Shown one piece after another: positions 26,256 to 35,238 of a DNA stretch of 40,817 nt. The notes below the pieces were generated by a model. That model made no database searches. It worked only from the letters and a program-made list of their open reading frames with translations, and had not been told where the DNA came from. How positions within the stretch are numbered: position 1 is the stretch's first letter; each line of letters opens with the position of its first letter. The DNA is from Halomicronema sp. CCY15110 (GTDB lineage Bacteria; Cyanobacteriota; Cyanobacteriia; Phormidesmidales; Phormidesmidaceae): the NCBI RefSeq assembly GCF_016888165.1, contig NZ_JACSWC010000436.1, positions 1 through 40,817 on the forward strand, written 5' to 3'. The position numbers were made by a program, and so were the translations under genes.

Positions 26256-26915
26256 ATGCTCCAGGCGGTACTGTTCGACCTTGACGGCACCCTGACCAAC
26301 ACCGACCCGATTCACATCAAAGTCTGGCGCGACATTTTAGAACCGGAAGGCTATACCGTTGACGACGATTTTTTTAAGGAACACATCAGCGGTCGGCTCA
26401 ACGAGTACCTGATCAAAGAACTGCTGCCCCACCTCTCCGCCGCCGAGGGCGAACAATTAGCGGTGGATAAAGAAGCAACATTCCGCGAGTTGGCTGCCAG
26501 TGAACTCACGCGGATGCCCGGATTTGACGAACTCTATGACTGGATCAAACGCCAAGGGCTGAAAACCGCTGTCGTCACCAATGCACCCCGCGCCAACGCT
26601 GAATTTGTGCTCCAGATTTTGCAGCTCGAATCGGCCTTCGATTTTTTGCTGATTGCAGGCGAGTTGCCCCGCAGCAAACCCGACCCGTTGCCTTATCAAA
26701 CGGCACTTGATCGATTTGAGATCTCGGCAGGGGATGCGATCGTGTTTGAAGACTCGAAAACTGGCATTCAGTCGGCGGTATCCGCCCAAATTCCCACCAT
26801 GGGTGTGGCCTCGACCCACGCCCCGGATGTGCTGTACGGCTACGGGGCCAGTCTCGTGATTGAGCAATTCAACGATTCGCGCCTCCAAAAGTTTGGTCTG
26901 TTCCAAGCCAACTAA
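26256..26915 (+). CDS. HAD-superfamily phosphatase (beta-phosphoglucomutase-like)
   Basis: The 219-residue protein has HAD motif I FDLDGTLTN (D9 nucleophile, D11 acid/base), motif II VVTNAP, motif III lysine in SKPDPLPY and motif IV FEDSKTG. A helical cap lies between motifs I and II, as in subfamily IA. Such enzymes cleave small phosphate esters or shift phosphates on sugars. The substrate cannot be told. Its stop codon touches the terminator that serves the opposed module. Confidence 0.9.
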   Translation: MLQAVLFDLDGTLTNTDPIHIKVWRDILEPEGYTVDDDFFKEHISGRLNEYLIKELLPHLSAAEGEQLAVDKEATFRELAASELTRMPGFDELYDWIKRQGLKTAVVTNAPRANAEFVLQILQLESAFDFLLIAGELPRSKPDPLPYQTALDRFEISAGDAIVFEDSKTGIQSAVSAQIPTMGVASTHAPDVLYGYGASLVIEQFNDSRLQKFGLFQAN

Positions 26916-26948
26916 AAAACCCGATTCCCATTGAGCATGAGAACCGGG
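26914..26948 (-). terminator. Rho-independent terminator of the 26980-27977 module
   Basis: On the minus strand CCCGGTTCTCAT pairs with ATGGGAATCGGG around GCTCA. All 12 positions pair, two of them G-U, and six Ts follow at once. Read on the plus strand the same stem has two A-C mismatches and no T-run, so it works for the minus-strand genes. Confidence 0.85.
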
Positions 26949-26979
26949 CCAATTGTTGGTTCATCAACTTAATGCGCTG

Positions 26980-27351
26980 TCAGCTTTTCCAACCTTCGAT
27001 CGCAGCCACCACCACATTCACATAAGGATTGTCCAAAAACTCCTCAATGGCCGTTCGGCCACCTGCGATCAGGGCTTTCACCAGCCGTTTTTTCACTGGC
27101 TGGGAGGTTGTGATGTTCAGTAATGTTTGCGCCTCGGCCTCGGTGACATCGGGGTTGTCCTGTTTTACCTCGGCTAACTTGGCTTGCAATGCTTGTAAAT
27201 CGGCAGCGAGCTGTTGCTTGGCTGGATCCGCTGAAGTAGGAGTCATTGTGTTACGCGAGGTCAGTCGAATATCTCTAACTGTCCCCGTGTTGATGGCGGA
27301 GCCTATGGCGGAGCCGTCAATTTGCACTGATCGATTTGATGTGTCACCCAT
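26980..27351 (-). CDS. Small soluble protein with an N-terminal GSAxNxG tag
   Basis: The 123-residue product opens with a tag (residues 6-28, containing DGSAIGSAINTGTVR). A charged coiled-coil-like helix follows (about 40-75, AADLQALQAKLAEVKQDN). The C-terminal helical part ends in AIEEFLDNPYVNVVVAAIEGWK. AGAGG sits 7 bases before the ATG at 27351. It lies 56 bp downstream of a membrane-protein gene that carries the same kind of tag at its C-terminus, and it is followed by a strong terminator. I do not recognise the family with certainty. The tag resembles short beta segments found in cyanobacterial conflict and signalling proteins. Confidence 0.75.
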   Translation of the reverse strand: MGDTSNRSVQIDGSAIGSAINTGTVRDIRLTSRNTMTPTSADPAKQQLAADLQALQAKLAEVKQDNPDVTEAEAQTLLNITTSQPVKKRLVKALIAGGRTAIEEFLDNPYVNVVVAAIEGWKS

Positions 27352-27407
27352 GATAAAACCTCTAATGAACTTAAAAACTGAATAAGGATCGTTAATCAGA
27401 CTCTCTC

Positions 27408-27977
27408 CTATGTGCTTAAATTTCTAGCCGATCCTGAATTAAAGGCACTTCCGTAAACATCTCCGCCCACATTTATGGAGTGATTTTTGTGAACAAAATT
27501 AATTTTCCTGACTTTATTCGTCACAAAGTTCGCGACATAATTTTCGACATGCCTAGGATTTTCGATCTTTTGTTTCAGTACCTCAACAACTTCATGCAGA
27601 AAACGCGGATTTTGACTTTCAAAACATTCCTCAAATCCAGAGTCAAAATGCAATAGCAAAACGTAGATATATCCTAGATGCTGGTATTCACTCTTGATAT
27701 ACAAGCCAAGCGCAACGAAGATCATCAGAAATCCAACAAGCAGAATCATGAGTTCTTCTGCGATCGCTGTCATCAGAGACCCTAAAAACAGCCAGCCTAG
27801 TGGCACAGAGAGCGGAATTGAATAGTCTTCAACTCGTTTCCACTTTTCGACGGTAGCGTAGGCAATGTTACTGATTTGGTAAATGGTGTCTTCAAAAATC
27901 AGTGCATTATCTTTGATGTGGATTTTGTCAGGCTTTTTAGGATCGAGCCGGAACTTTTCTTTGGTGATGCTAATCAT
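27408..27977 (-). CDS. PH-like membrane protein (DUF6232-like) with a C-terminal GSAxNxG tag
   Basis: The 189-residue product has an N-terminal beta-rich segment (IHIKDNALIFEDTIYQISNIAYATVEKWK). Two membrane helices follow (about 55-72 and 76-93), then a second beta segment (GYIYVLLLHFDSGFEECFES) and a helix (about 124-152). This order fits the bacterial PH-like DUF6232 group. Residues 165-187 (HSINVGGDVYGSAFNSGSAR in the middle) align without gaps with residues 6-28 of the next gene's product. The A+T content is clearly higher than in the flanking genes, a sign of transfer. The function is unknown. Confidence 0.75.
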   Translation of the reverse strand: MISITKEKFRLDPKKPDKIHIKDNALIFEDTIYQISNIAYATVEKWKRVEDYSIPLSVPLGWLFLGSLMTAIAEELMILLVGFLMIFVALGLYIKSEYQHLGYIYVLLLHFDSGFEECFESQNPRFLHEVVEVLKQKIENPRHVENYVANFVTNKVRKINFVHKNHSINVGGDVYGSAFNSGSARNLST

Positions 27978-28191
27978 GAGTTGGAATCCCCGACCGAGAA
28001 TGATTTGATGTTATCAATCTCGTTTGATTAGCGAAATCAGGTTTTGCTCAGTTTTGTTCAGGCGTAGTTCAGTTTTCTGCGGGTAATGGAAAACTTGTGT
28101 GCTGTTGATTAATTTATGGAGCGGGTGATGCCACTTCATTCGCGACTAAAATCGGAAGTATGTAATTGCTGCTGCGGCTAGGCGAGTTGAC

Positions 28192-29514
28192 ATGACCCCA
28201 ACGCTGAAACTGTATGGCTTGCTGGCGATCGCGGGTGCCCTCGCCACCGCCCTGGATGCGTTGGGGCCAACTGAAGCCGTCATTTCCTTGCCGCTAGAGG
28301 CGATGCTGTTTGTGAACGGCATGATTCTGCTGTTGATGGTGGTGGACTGGGCGCAGGTGAATGGCCCCCAGCGGGCGATCGCCCAGCGCGAACAACTGCC
28401 TCGCCTCTCCATTGGTCGCGACAATCCGGTTACGCTCAAAGTCTCTGCCCCCAAAGCCGCCGCCAAACTGCAAATCTTCGATCGCTATCCCACCGACTTT
28501 GACGACATCCCAATGCCACTCACGGTGGATTTGCCCGCCAAAACCGCCACTCAGATTACCTATCAAGTTTTACCGCGACAGCGCGGCGAATATCAGTGGG
28601 GCGACCTGCAGATGCGCCAGCTAGGACCGTGGGGCTTGGCCTGGCGCAGTTGGACGCTTCCCGCCGAGCAAACTGTCGCCGTCTATCCCGATTTGGTCGG
28701 GCTGCGATCGCTCTCGGTCAAACTCGCCATCCAATCTACCGGCAGCATGCGCCAGCGCCAGCGGGTCGGCATCGGCACCGAATTTGCCGAACTGCGCGAA
28801 TACGCCGTTGGCGACGACCCGCGCTTCATCGACTGGAAAGCCACGGCCCGCCGCAGCGCCCCCCTTATCCGGGTTTTGGAACCTGAACGCGAACAATCCC
28901 TCATTGTGCTGCTCGATCGCGGTCGCCTCATGACCGCCAACGTCAAAGGGCTTTCCCGCTTTGACTGGGGGCTGAATGCCACCCTTTCCCTTGCGCTGGC
29001 TGGACTGCACCGGGGCGATCGCGTCGGCGTCGGCGTCTTCGATCGCGAAATGCACACCTGGATTCCCGCCACCGGGGGCCGCCAGCACCTGCAACGCCTG
29101 ATCGAAAAACTCACCCCCATTCAGCCCGCCATGCTCGAATCTGACTATTTAGGCGCGGTGACCAAAGTGGCGACCCAACAACACCGTCGCGCCCTCGTCG
29201 TCGTCATCACCGATCTGGTCGATCAAACTGCTTCTGCCGAATTGCTCACCGCTCTGACCCGCCTCAAATCGCGCCACCTGCCCTTTTGTGTCACCCTGCG
29301 CGATCCACAAGTCGATACCCAGGCCCACGAATTTGCCGATGATGTCAGTGCGGCCTACCGCCGCGCCGTCGCCCTCGATTTACTGGAACAGCGCCAGGCC
29401 GCCTTTGCCCAACTCAAGCAGGCGGGCGTGTTGGTACTCGATGCCCCCGCCGACCAAATCACCGATCCGCTGGTGGAAGACTATCTCCGCATCAAAGCCC
29501 GCAACCGCTTATAA
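28192..29514 (+). CDS. DUF58-domain protein with von Willebrand factor A-like region
   Basis: The 440-residue protein has two N-terminal membrane helices (about 7-25 and 40-55). A beta-rich part follows. The DUF58 core reads GIGTEFAELREYAVGDDPRFIDWKATAR (near residues 195-222), then a VWA-like stretch with IVLLDRGRLM, a degenerate MIDAS in which DxSxS is replaced by DRGRL. DUF58 proteins usually accompany a MoxR AAA+ ATPase, but none lies nearby. A role in envelope assembly or chaperoning is known only loosely for the family. Confidence 0.9.
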   Translation: MTPTLKLYGLLAIAGALATALDALGPTEAVISLPLEAMLFVNGMILLLMVVDWAQVNGPQRAIAQREQLPRLSIGRDNPVTLKVSAPKAAAKLQIFDRYPTDFDDIPMPLTVDLPAKTATQITYQVLPRQRGEYQWGDLQMRQLGPWGLAWRSWTLPAEQTVAVYPDLVGLRSLSVKLAIQSTGSMRQRQRVGIGTEFAELREYAVGDDPRFIDWKATARRSAPLIRVLEPEREQSLIVLLDRGRLMTANVKGLSRFDWGLNATLSLALAGLHRGDRVGVGVFDREMHTWIPATGGRQHLQRLIEKLTPIQPAMLESDYLGAVTKVATQQHRRALVVVITDLVDQTASAELLTALTRLKSRHLPFCVTLRDPQVDTQAHEFADDVSAAYRRAVALDLLEQRQAAFAQLKQAGVLVLDAPADQITDPLVEDYLRIKARNRL

Positions 29515-29623
29515 AAAGCTGCAAAGCGGGCCGGATACGCACTTTGCTGCACGCTAGTTGTGAGTCAAGTTGTGAACCGCGATCGCTAGAGCAATGGCGA
29601 CCTTCTCGCCATACAGCGAGACG

Positions 29624-30382
29624 TTACTGTACAACTTCACGGTTGTTAGGAGACTGAGCATCAGGCGAAATTACACCGCTGGTGCTGTTGTTCATCTCGT
29701 CTGTACCTGAGGTGCTCTGACGAGTTGGTACCACTTCACTATCTACGCGTTCCCGATTGTTGGGGGACTGACTATCAGGCGAAATCACACCGTCAGTCAG
29801 GTTGGGATTTTCGGTCTCCATGACATCACCCGTCACGCCTTCATCAGGAATGGCCCGGTTATTCGGGGACTGACTGTCGGGAGAAATAATGCCACGGTTC
29901 GGTGCTGATGAGCGATCGAACTCGACTCTTTCACCAGTCTCGCGATAAATGTCAAAAGCTTCTTGAAAGCTCATCGGTTCATCACGGGTTTCGGTTGCGC
30001 CACTGGGCAACTCGCGATTGTTAGGCGACTGGCTGTCGGGCGAGATAATGCCGTCGATCAAATCGGGATTTTCGGCATCTACCCCATTGCCAGCGACACC
30101 TGCATCAGGAAGGGTGCGATTATTCGGCGATTGACTATCGGGCGAGATAATGCCGTCAACCCGGTTAGGGTTCTCCGTCTCTATCATTTCAGGCGATTCA
30201 ACATTGTCAGTCGGAATCTCACGGTTATTGGGTGACTGACTATCAGGAGAAATCACACCTTCAGTTGCATCAACACTGGTTTCTGGCATTTCTGATGCAT
30301 TGCTGTGCATATCGGCACGAGCAGTTGCCCCCAGTGTCAGAGCCACGGTGGCCGACAGAGAACATAAAATAAAGCGTTTCAT
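29624..30382 (-). CDS. Exported acidic protein with six copies of G[VI]ISPD[SA]QSPNNR
   Basis: The 252-residue product has a standard signal peptide (MKRFILCSLSATVALTLGA, likely cut after ARA at residue 23). The mature protein is acidic and of low complexity. A 13-residue motif occurs at residues 42-54, 77-89, 111-123, 164-176, 198-210 and 236-248. Several copies lie in a longer unit of about 34 residues with ENPN..DG before the motif and [IL]PD.GV.G after it. Between copies three and four is a unique insert, MSFQEAFDIYRETGERVEFD. The repeat DNA varies at synonymous positions, so the protein sequence is what is kept. It has no cysteine, membrane helix or known domain after the signal. The function is unknown. 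Confidence 0.85.
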   Translation of the reverse strand: MKRFILCSLSATVALTLGATARADMHSNASEMPETSVDATEGVISPDSQSPNNREIPTDNVESPEMIETENPNRVDGIISPDSQSPNNRTLPDAGVAGNGVDAENPDLIDGIISPDSQSPNNRELPSGATETRDEPMSFQEAFDIYRETGERVEFDRSSAPNRGIISPDSQSPNNRAIPDEGVTGDVMETENPNLTDGVISPDSQSPNNRERVDSEVVPTRQSTSGTDEMNNSTSGVISPDAQSPNNREVVQ

Positions 30383-30567
30383 ACGATACCTCTAAAGCTT
30401 CAAGCCAAACAGCTGATGCTTTTGTTCATCAATTCAATTCAGGAAAGTGTTCAATCCGAGAAAGTAACGATCAATCCATTGATGACAGTGACTCTCTAAA
30501 GTCATTAGCGTTAGCACTGGCTGTTTCGGCTGTCTTTATTTAAGTTAAGAAAGAATAGAATTTATTT

Positions 30568-30597
30568 GATGACCCTTAAGGAAGGTTAGGGGTCATC
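30568..30597 (-). terminator. Hairpin at the end of the 30586-30948 frame
   Basis: GATGACCC (30568-30575) pairs perfectly with GGGTCATC (30590-30597). The stop codon of the small minus-strand ORF lies inside. An A/T-rich run without a pure T-tract follows. It is probably the end of the cobN/arsR-side transcript. Confidence 0.5.
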
Positions 30598-30948
30598 CAG
30601 AAGTTGGACTTTTGTATAGAGTGCTACGTTTTTGTCTGGTAAGTCGTAATGGCAAATGAGTCCTTCCCATTCGGCCAGCACACGGTCATGCCCAGGGTTG
30701 GGGGGCGTCTCTGAATCCCAAACGATCCATGCTGACCTTGCGTTGTCCCTACTGACGGCAAGGATCGACGGGCAAATCACATTCCGACTGATGGTCGTGG
30801 AACGATTGCCGGGGGGGATGAATGTCGGAACGGCCCCTTTTTTGGCGTGGATACTTTTATTGTCAGCGGGTTGCTGACTGTGGCATGACTGGTTAACGGG
30901 CCACATTGTAATCATCGCGACTGGATTGCCGACTGGCCGTTGGGTCAA
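30586..30948 (-). CDS. Possible small protein coupled to the ArsR gene
   Basis: The 120-codon frame begins with TTG in the sequence TTGA, whose last three bases are the stop of the ArsR gene, a layout typical of coupled translation. The second half (ARSAWIVWDSETPPNPGHDR, then LAEWEGLICHYDLPD) reads like real protein. The first half is less convincing, and an internal ATG (ITMW) is possible. A hairpin encloses the stop. I recognise no family; it may be a real small gene or a decayed one. Confidence 0.4.
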   Translation of the reverse strand: MTQRPVGNPVAMITMWPVNQSCHSQQPADNKSIHAKKGAVPTFIPPGNRSTTISRNVICPSILAVSRDNARSAWIVWDSETPPNPGHDRVLAEWEGLICHYDLPDKNVALYTKVQLLDDP

Positions 30949-31298
30949 CCCTCACGGGGCGAGGGGGCCAGGCTGAAGGCGCGAATGCTTTGGGCTTGCT
31001 GCTCGACGCGGGTAGCGAGGCGATCGCACACTAGGGTACACAGCTCGTAAGTCAACTCATCGGTCACGCTGTAGTAGGCGGTGGTGCCCTCACACCGTCG
31101 CGCCAACATGCCCGCTTGCAGCATCACTTTAAGATGCTTGGAGACATTGGCCTGACTGGTCGCCGTGGCTGCCACCAGATCCTGCACGCATTTTTCGCCA
31201 TCGCGCAACAGATTCAAAATCTTGAGCCGCATGGGTTCGCCCAGAATGCTGAAGTATGCCGCGACCTGTTGCACCACGTCCGTGGATACAGGCTCCAT
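30945..31298 (-). CDS. ArsR/SmtB-family transcriptional repressor
   Basis: The 117-residue protein is a typical ArsR winged helix: FSILGEPMRLKILNLLRDGEKCVQDLV, then the recognition helix TSQANVSKHLKVMLQAGML and the wing RRCEGTTAYYSV. The family represses genes and lets go when it binds metal or another ligand. The ELCVC-type metal box of SmtB/ArsR is absent; C-terminal cysteines occur only in ELCTLVCDR. The gene is 82 bp downstream of cobN on the same strand. The gap holds an A/T-rich stretch (ATTTTAACAGTGAATATTTAAT) that may be an operator, perhaps its own. Confidence 0.9.
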   Translation of the reverse strand: MEPVSTDVVQQVAAYFSILGEPMRLKILNLLRDGEKCVQDLVAATATSQANVSKHLKVMLQAGMLARRCEGTTAYYSVTDELTYELCTLVCDRLATRVEQQAQSIRAFSLAPSPREG

Positions 31299-31380
31299 GG
31301 GTTTAACTCCAAACTGTGTGTGAAAGGAACGATCCCCGCTATTTTAACAGTGAATATTTAATTGCCCAGGGGCGAGCTTG

Positions 31381-34300
31381 CTAGTTCACAAAGGCTTGTT
31401 GATGGTCTTCAATATCGGCCTCAGCGCTGTGGACAATGTCGCGAAGGGTAGCCAGGATATCGGTTGGGGCGTCTGACCAGAGATGCCGCTGGTGGGCTTC
31501 GAGCAGGCGCTCGGCCATATCGCGCAAAGCCCACGGATTCGCCCGTTGCACAAAGGCGCGGGTGTCCTCATCCAACACATAGGCCTGGGCAACGCCGGTG
31601 TACATATGGTCGGCGACGCAGTGGGTGGTGGCGTCGTAGGCAAAGAGATAATCCACGGTGGCGGCCATTTCAAACGCGCCTTTGTAGCCGTGGCGTTTGA
31701 CTCCCGCCAGCCATTTCGGATTCACCACGCGAGACCGATAGACGCGGGCGATTTCTTGGGCGAGCGATCGCACTTGCGGATTCTCGGCCACGGCGTGATC
31801 GCCGAAGTAGGTTTGGGGCGATCGCCCCGACGCGGCCTTGACCGCTGCCGTCAGCCCCCCTTGAAACTGGTAGTAATCATCGGAGTCCAGCAGATCGTGT
31901 TCGCGATTGTCCTGGTTGTGCAGCACGACCTGCATAGTTTGCAAGCGCGCCTGAAAAGCTTCTGGCGCTGACCGCCCCTGGGCGTGGCGACCATAGGCGT
32001 AGCTGCTCCAGTTGACGTAGGCGCGGGCGAGATCCTCATCGGTCGTCCAGTTTTGCGCTTCGATCAGGCCCTGGAGTCCGGCCCCATAGGCTCCTGGCTT
32101 AGAGCCAAAGACGCGGTAGCGCGATCGCTCCCGCGCCTGCTCTGCGGTGAGTCCTTGCTGTTGCCAAGCATGGGCTTCCGCTGCTGCTTTCGCCGCCAGG
32201 GGATTCTCTTCAGCGGGCTCGGGCAGTTGCGCGACGGCCTCGACCGCCTGGTCAAACAGGTCGATCAAATTGGGGAAGGCATCGCGAAAGAAGCCAGACA
32301 CCCGCAAGGTGACATCCACCCGGGGCCGCCCGAGGAGCGCGATGGGTAAGATTTCAAAATCTACCACCCGCCGCGAGGGGCCATCCCATACGGGACGCAC
32401 CCCGAGCAGGGCCAGGGCTTCGGCAATGTCGTCGCCCCCGGTGCGCATGGTCGAGGTGCCCCACACCGACAACCCCAGGCTTTGGGGATATTCGCCATTT
32501 TCCTGAGTGTAGTGTTCCACCAGCACTTCCGCCGCCTTGCGCCCCACATCCCAAGCGCTCTCGGTGGGAATGGCGCGAATATCCACCGAGTAAAAATTGC
32601 GTCCGGTGGGCAACACATCGGGGCGGTTACGGGTTGGGGCACCGGCGGGGCCACTGGGGACGTAGCGCCCATCGAGGCCCGCAAGCAGGGCAGAAATTTC
32701 CCGATCCGTTTGCCGCAGGTTGGGCAATAGCGATCGCTGAATCCAGTGCAGTTCTGCTGCTAAGACCGGGGGCGGCGCTGCCGTTAAGGCTTGTGGAGAC
32801 GGTTCAATCAATGCCTCGACCGATTGTTGGGCTTGCGCTTCGAGCACTGCGACCAGATCCCCCACCGTGCGACAGGCTTGGGCGGCGGTGTGCTGCTCAG
32901 GCGGAATTTGATGTTCGGCAGGGAGGTGCCACGGCTGGCCCAAATCGTCGATCAGGGGGTCGAGGTCGAGCTGCCAGGCTTGGGCGATCGCCCGTGTGAG
33001 TCCGAGCCTTTTACCCGAAGGGTGGCGGGCGATCGCGATGACTAAATCCCGCAGTTGTCGTCCCGTCGGACAGCATCCCAAAATATGCAACCCGTCGCGA
33101 ATCTGGGCTTCCTTCAGCTCACAGAGATAGCCGTCAACGGAGGGTAGCAGCGCGGTAAATTGGTCGTCATTCCCAGCGGTGGCGGTGGGGACGGTGGCGG
33201 CGCGATCGCCCGCCAAATCCTCTAGCAAGTGACTGGTTTGGAGCACGTCGAGGAGGCGATCGCGAAGGGTCGGTAACCGACTCGGATCCAGGCTTTGCGC
33301 TTCATAATATTCATCCACCAGTCCTTCCAGCTGTTGCAGCGGCCCATACAGCTCAGCGCGAGTGAGGGGCGGCGTTAGATGATCGATAATGACGGCTTGC
33401 GCGCGCCGCTTTGCCTGCGCCCCCTCCCCCGGATCATTCACGATAAAGGGATAAAGGTGGGGCATGGCCCCCAATGCCGCTTCGGGATAACAGTCCGCCG
33501 ACAAGCCGATGCCCTTGCCGGGTAGCCATTCGAGATTGCCGTGCTTGCCCACGTGGACGATCGCCTGCGCGCCAAATTGCTGCCGCAGCCAGCTATAAAA
33601 CGCCAGATAGGCATGGGTCGGCACCAGATCGGGGGCGTGATAGTTCAGCGATGGATCGAGGTCATAGCCTCGGCTCGGTTGAATGCCCACAAACACATGG
33701 CCCAACTGCAAACCCGCCACGGGCCAGGCATCGTAGGGTGGGGTGGGATAGCGCGATCGCTCCGCGTCAGGGGTGCCCCACTGCTGGGTCATCCCCCCTT
33801 GCACAGGGGCAGACAATTGCGACCAAAATTGCTCATAGTCAGCCATTGTGAGGGTTTGGGCGACGGGACGCATGGCCCAGCTTTCTGGATCATTGGTGAC
33901 GCCTGCCGTGAGCCGCTGGATCAATTCGTCGCCATCCTGGGGCAGATCGGCAACCGTGTAGCCCTCGGCTTGCAAGGCCTGGAGAATTTCGACACAGCTT
34001 TGGGGCGTATCCAGACCCACCCCATTCGCGAGCCGCCCGTCACGGTTGGGATAGTTGGCCAGCACCAGGGCGATACGCCGGTCGGCAACGGGGGTGCGAT
34101 GGAGCTTGACCCAGTTAGCGGCTAAATCGGCGACGAATTCAATGCGATCGCCCACCGGCTCATACGTCACCACATCCGTTTCGAGGCGATCGCTGCGCTG
34201 GGCGGCGGTTTTGAACGACACCGCCCGCGTAATGATGCGACCATCCACCTCCGGCAGGGCCACGTTCATGGCAATGTCACGGGGACTCAAGCCCATGGGA

Positions 34301-35238
34301 TTTTGCTGCCAGGCGGCTTGCGTGCCCCCGCTGAGAATGACTTGCAGCACCGGGACATCCAACTGCTGCCAGAGATCTAAGTGGGGCGTGTCCGTGTGAA
34401 TTTTGGCGATCGCGAAGCTGGTGGTATTGAGCAATAAATCGACCCCTGGAGCATCTTTGGGTCGCAGCCAATCGAGCAGGTCGGCCTGCATCTCCGGGCT
34501 TTGCAGCGATGACACAAAGAGGGGCCGTGGTTGCAACCCGCGCGCCTGCAACGCCTGACACAGCGCCTCAATGGGGGCCGTATTGCCCGCTAGATAATGG
34601 GCGCGGTAAAACAAAATGCCGACTTGGGCCGATGCGGCTGTCGTGGCAATATCGGGCGTCTGGGGGGACGGAGTCAATCGCCCCTGGCCCGGTTGATAGT
34701 GGCCTAGCGGTGGCACGGGGGTGGGCTCTGGTGGCTGCCAGTCGGTGTGCAGATAGCGATCGCACACGGCCATCAGACCATGTCGCCAATTATCACTGCC
34801 CCCTTCGTTCAAATAGCGCCAGAGCTGGTGAGCGACCGTCAGCGATACCGTCGAATGGCTGATCAAGTCAGGATCGGGGCGATCGTCCCCCGGCAGTACC
34901 AGCAGCGCGGTCTCGTTTTCAGCGGCGATCGCTTTGGCGACTTCCAGCCCGTACGACCAATAGGCGCGCCCGCCCAGCAGCCGAATAATGATCACCTGGG
35001 CTGCGCTCAGCACCGTATCGGCATAGGCATCGATCGCCAATTGCTGTTGGAGCTGTAACAGATTAGCGACCCGCAGGGCGGGGGCCGACTCCGGCCAGTG
35101 CTCCGCCACCCGCGCCAAGCACTGAATATCGGTATCCGCCGCCGTCAGCACCACGATCGGCGCAGGGGTCTGCTCCACAAAAATCACCCCATCTACCTCG
35201 GGATTCCAGCCCCCCGGGGTCGCTGCTAATCTATGCAT
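31381..35238 (-). CDS. cobN: CobN-type cobaltochelatase large subunit
   Basis: The 1285-residue protein begins MHRLAATPGGWNPEVDGVIF, the N-terminus of cyanobacterial CobN, and carries CobN/ChlH-family blocks such as LLGGRAYWSYGLEV, VHVGKHGNLEWLPGKG, GGDDIAEALALLGVRPVWDG and LLDSDDYYQFQGG. It inserts cobalt into a corrin ring with ATPase partners. In cyanobacteria ChlD/ChlI-like subunits may serve. ChlH, the magnesium chelatase homologue, is similar, but the N-terminus fits CobN. No cobalamin riboswitch is obvious upstream. Its neighbour is an ArsR-type repressor. At this length the frame is uninterrupted. Confidence 0.93.
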   Translation of the reverse strand: MHRLAATPGGWNPEVDGVIFVEQTPAPIVVLTAADTDIQCLARVAEHWPESAPALRVANLLQLQQQLAIDAYADTVLSAAQVIIIRLLGGRAYWSYGLEVAKAIAAENETALLVLPGDDRPDPDLISHSTVSLTVAHQLWRYLNEGGSDNWRHGLMAVCDRYLHTDWQPPEPTPVPPLGHYQPGQGRLTPSPQTPDIATTAASAQVGILFYRAHYLAGNTAPIEALCQALQARGLQPRPLFVSSLQSPEMQADLLDWLRPKDAPGVDLLLNTTSFAIAKIHTDTPHLDLWQQLDVPVLQVILSGGTQAAWQQNPMGLSPRDIAMNVALPEVDGRIITRAVSFKTAAQRSDRLETDVVTYEPVGDRIEFVADLAANWVKLHRTPVADRRIALVLANYPNRDGRLANGVGLDTPQSCVEILQALQAEGYTVADLPQDGDELIQRLTAGVTNDPESWAMRPVAQTLTMADYEQFWSQLSAPVQGGMTQQWGTPDAERSRYPTPPYDAWPVAGLQLGHVFVGIQPSRGYDLDPSLNYHAPDLVPTHAYLAFYSWLRQQFGAQAIVHVGKHGNLEWLPGKGIGLSADCYPEAALGAMPHLYPFIVNDPGEGAQAKRRAQAVIIDHLTPPLTRAELYGPLQQLEGLVDEYYEAQSLDPSRLPTLRDRLLDVLQTSHLLEDLAGDRAATVPTATAGNDDQFTALLPSVDGYLCELKEAQIRDGLHILGCCPTGRQLRDLVIAIARHPSGKRLGLTRAIAQAWQLDLDPLIDDLGQPWHLPAEHQIPPEQHTAAQACRTVGDLVAVLEAQAQQSVEALIEPSPQALTAAPPPVLAAELHWIQRSLLPNLRQTDREISALLAGLDGRYVPSGPAGAPTRNRPDVLPTGRNFYSVDIRAIPTESAWDVGRKAAEVLVEHYTQENGEYPQSLGLSVWGTSTMRTGGDDIAEALALLGVRPVWDGPSRRVVDFEILPIALLGRPRVDVTLRVSGFFRDAFPNLIDLFDQAVEAVAQLPEPAEENPLAAKAAAEAHAWQQQGLTAEQARERSRYRVFGSKPGAYGAGLQGLIEAQNWTTDEDLARAYVNWSSYAYGRHAQGRSAPEAFQARLQTMQVVLHNQDNREHDLLDSDDYYQFQGGLTAAVKAASGRSPQTYFGDHAVAENPQVRSLAQEIARVYRSRVVNPKWLAGVKRHGYKGAFEMAATVDYLFAYDATTHCVADHMYTGVAQAYVLDEDTRAFVQRANPWALRDMAERLLEAHQRHLWSDAPTDILATLRDIVHSAEADIEDHQQAFVN

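Noticed and set aside
29624-30382. CRISPR-like spacing of repeats
   Set aside because: The repeats are protein-level, in frame and differ at synonymous bases; spacers are uneven and coding.
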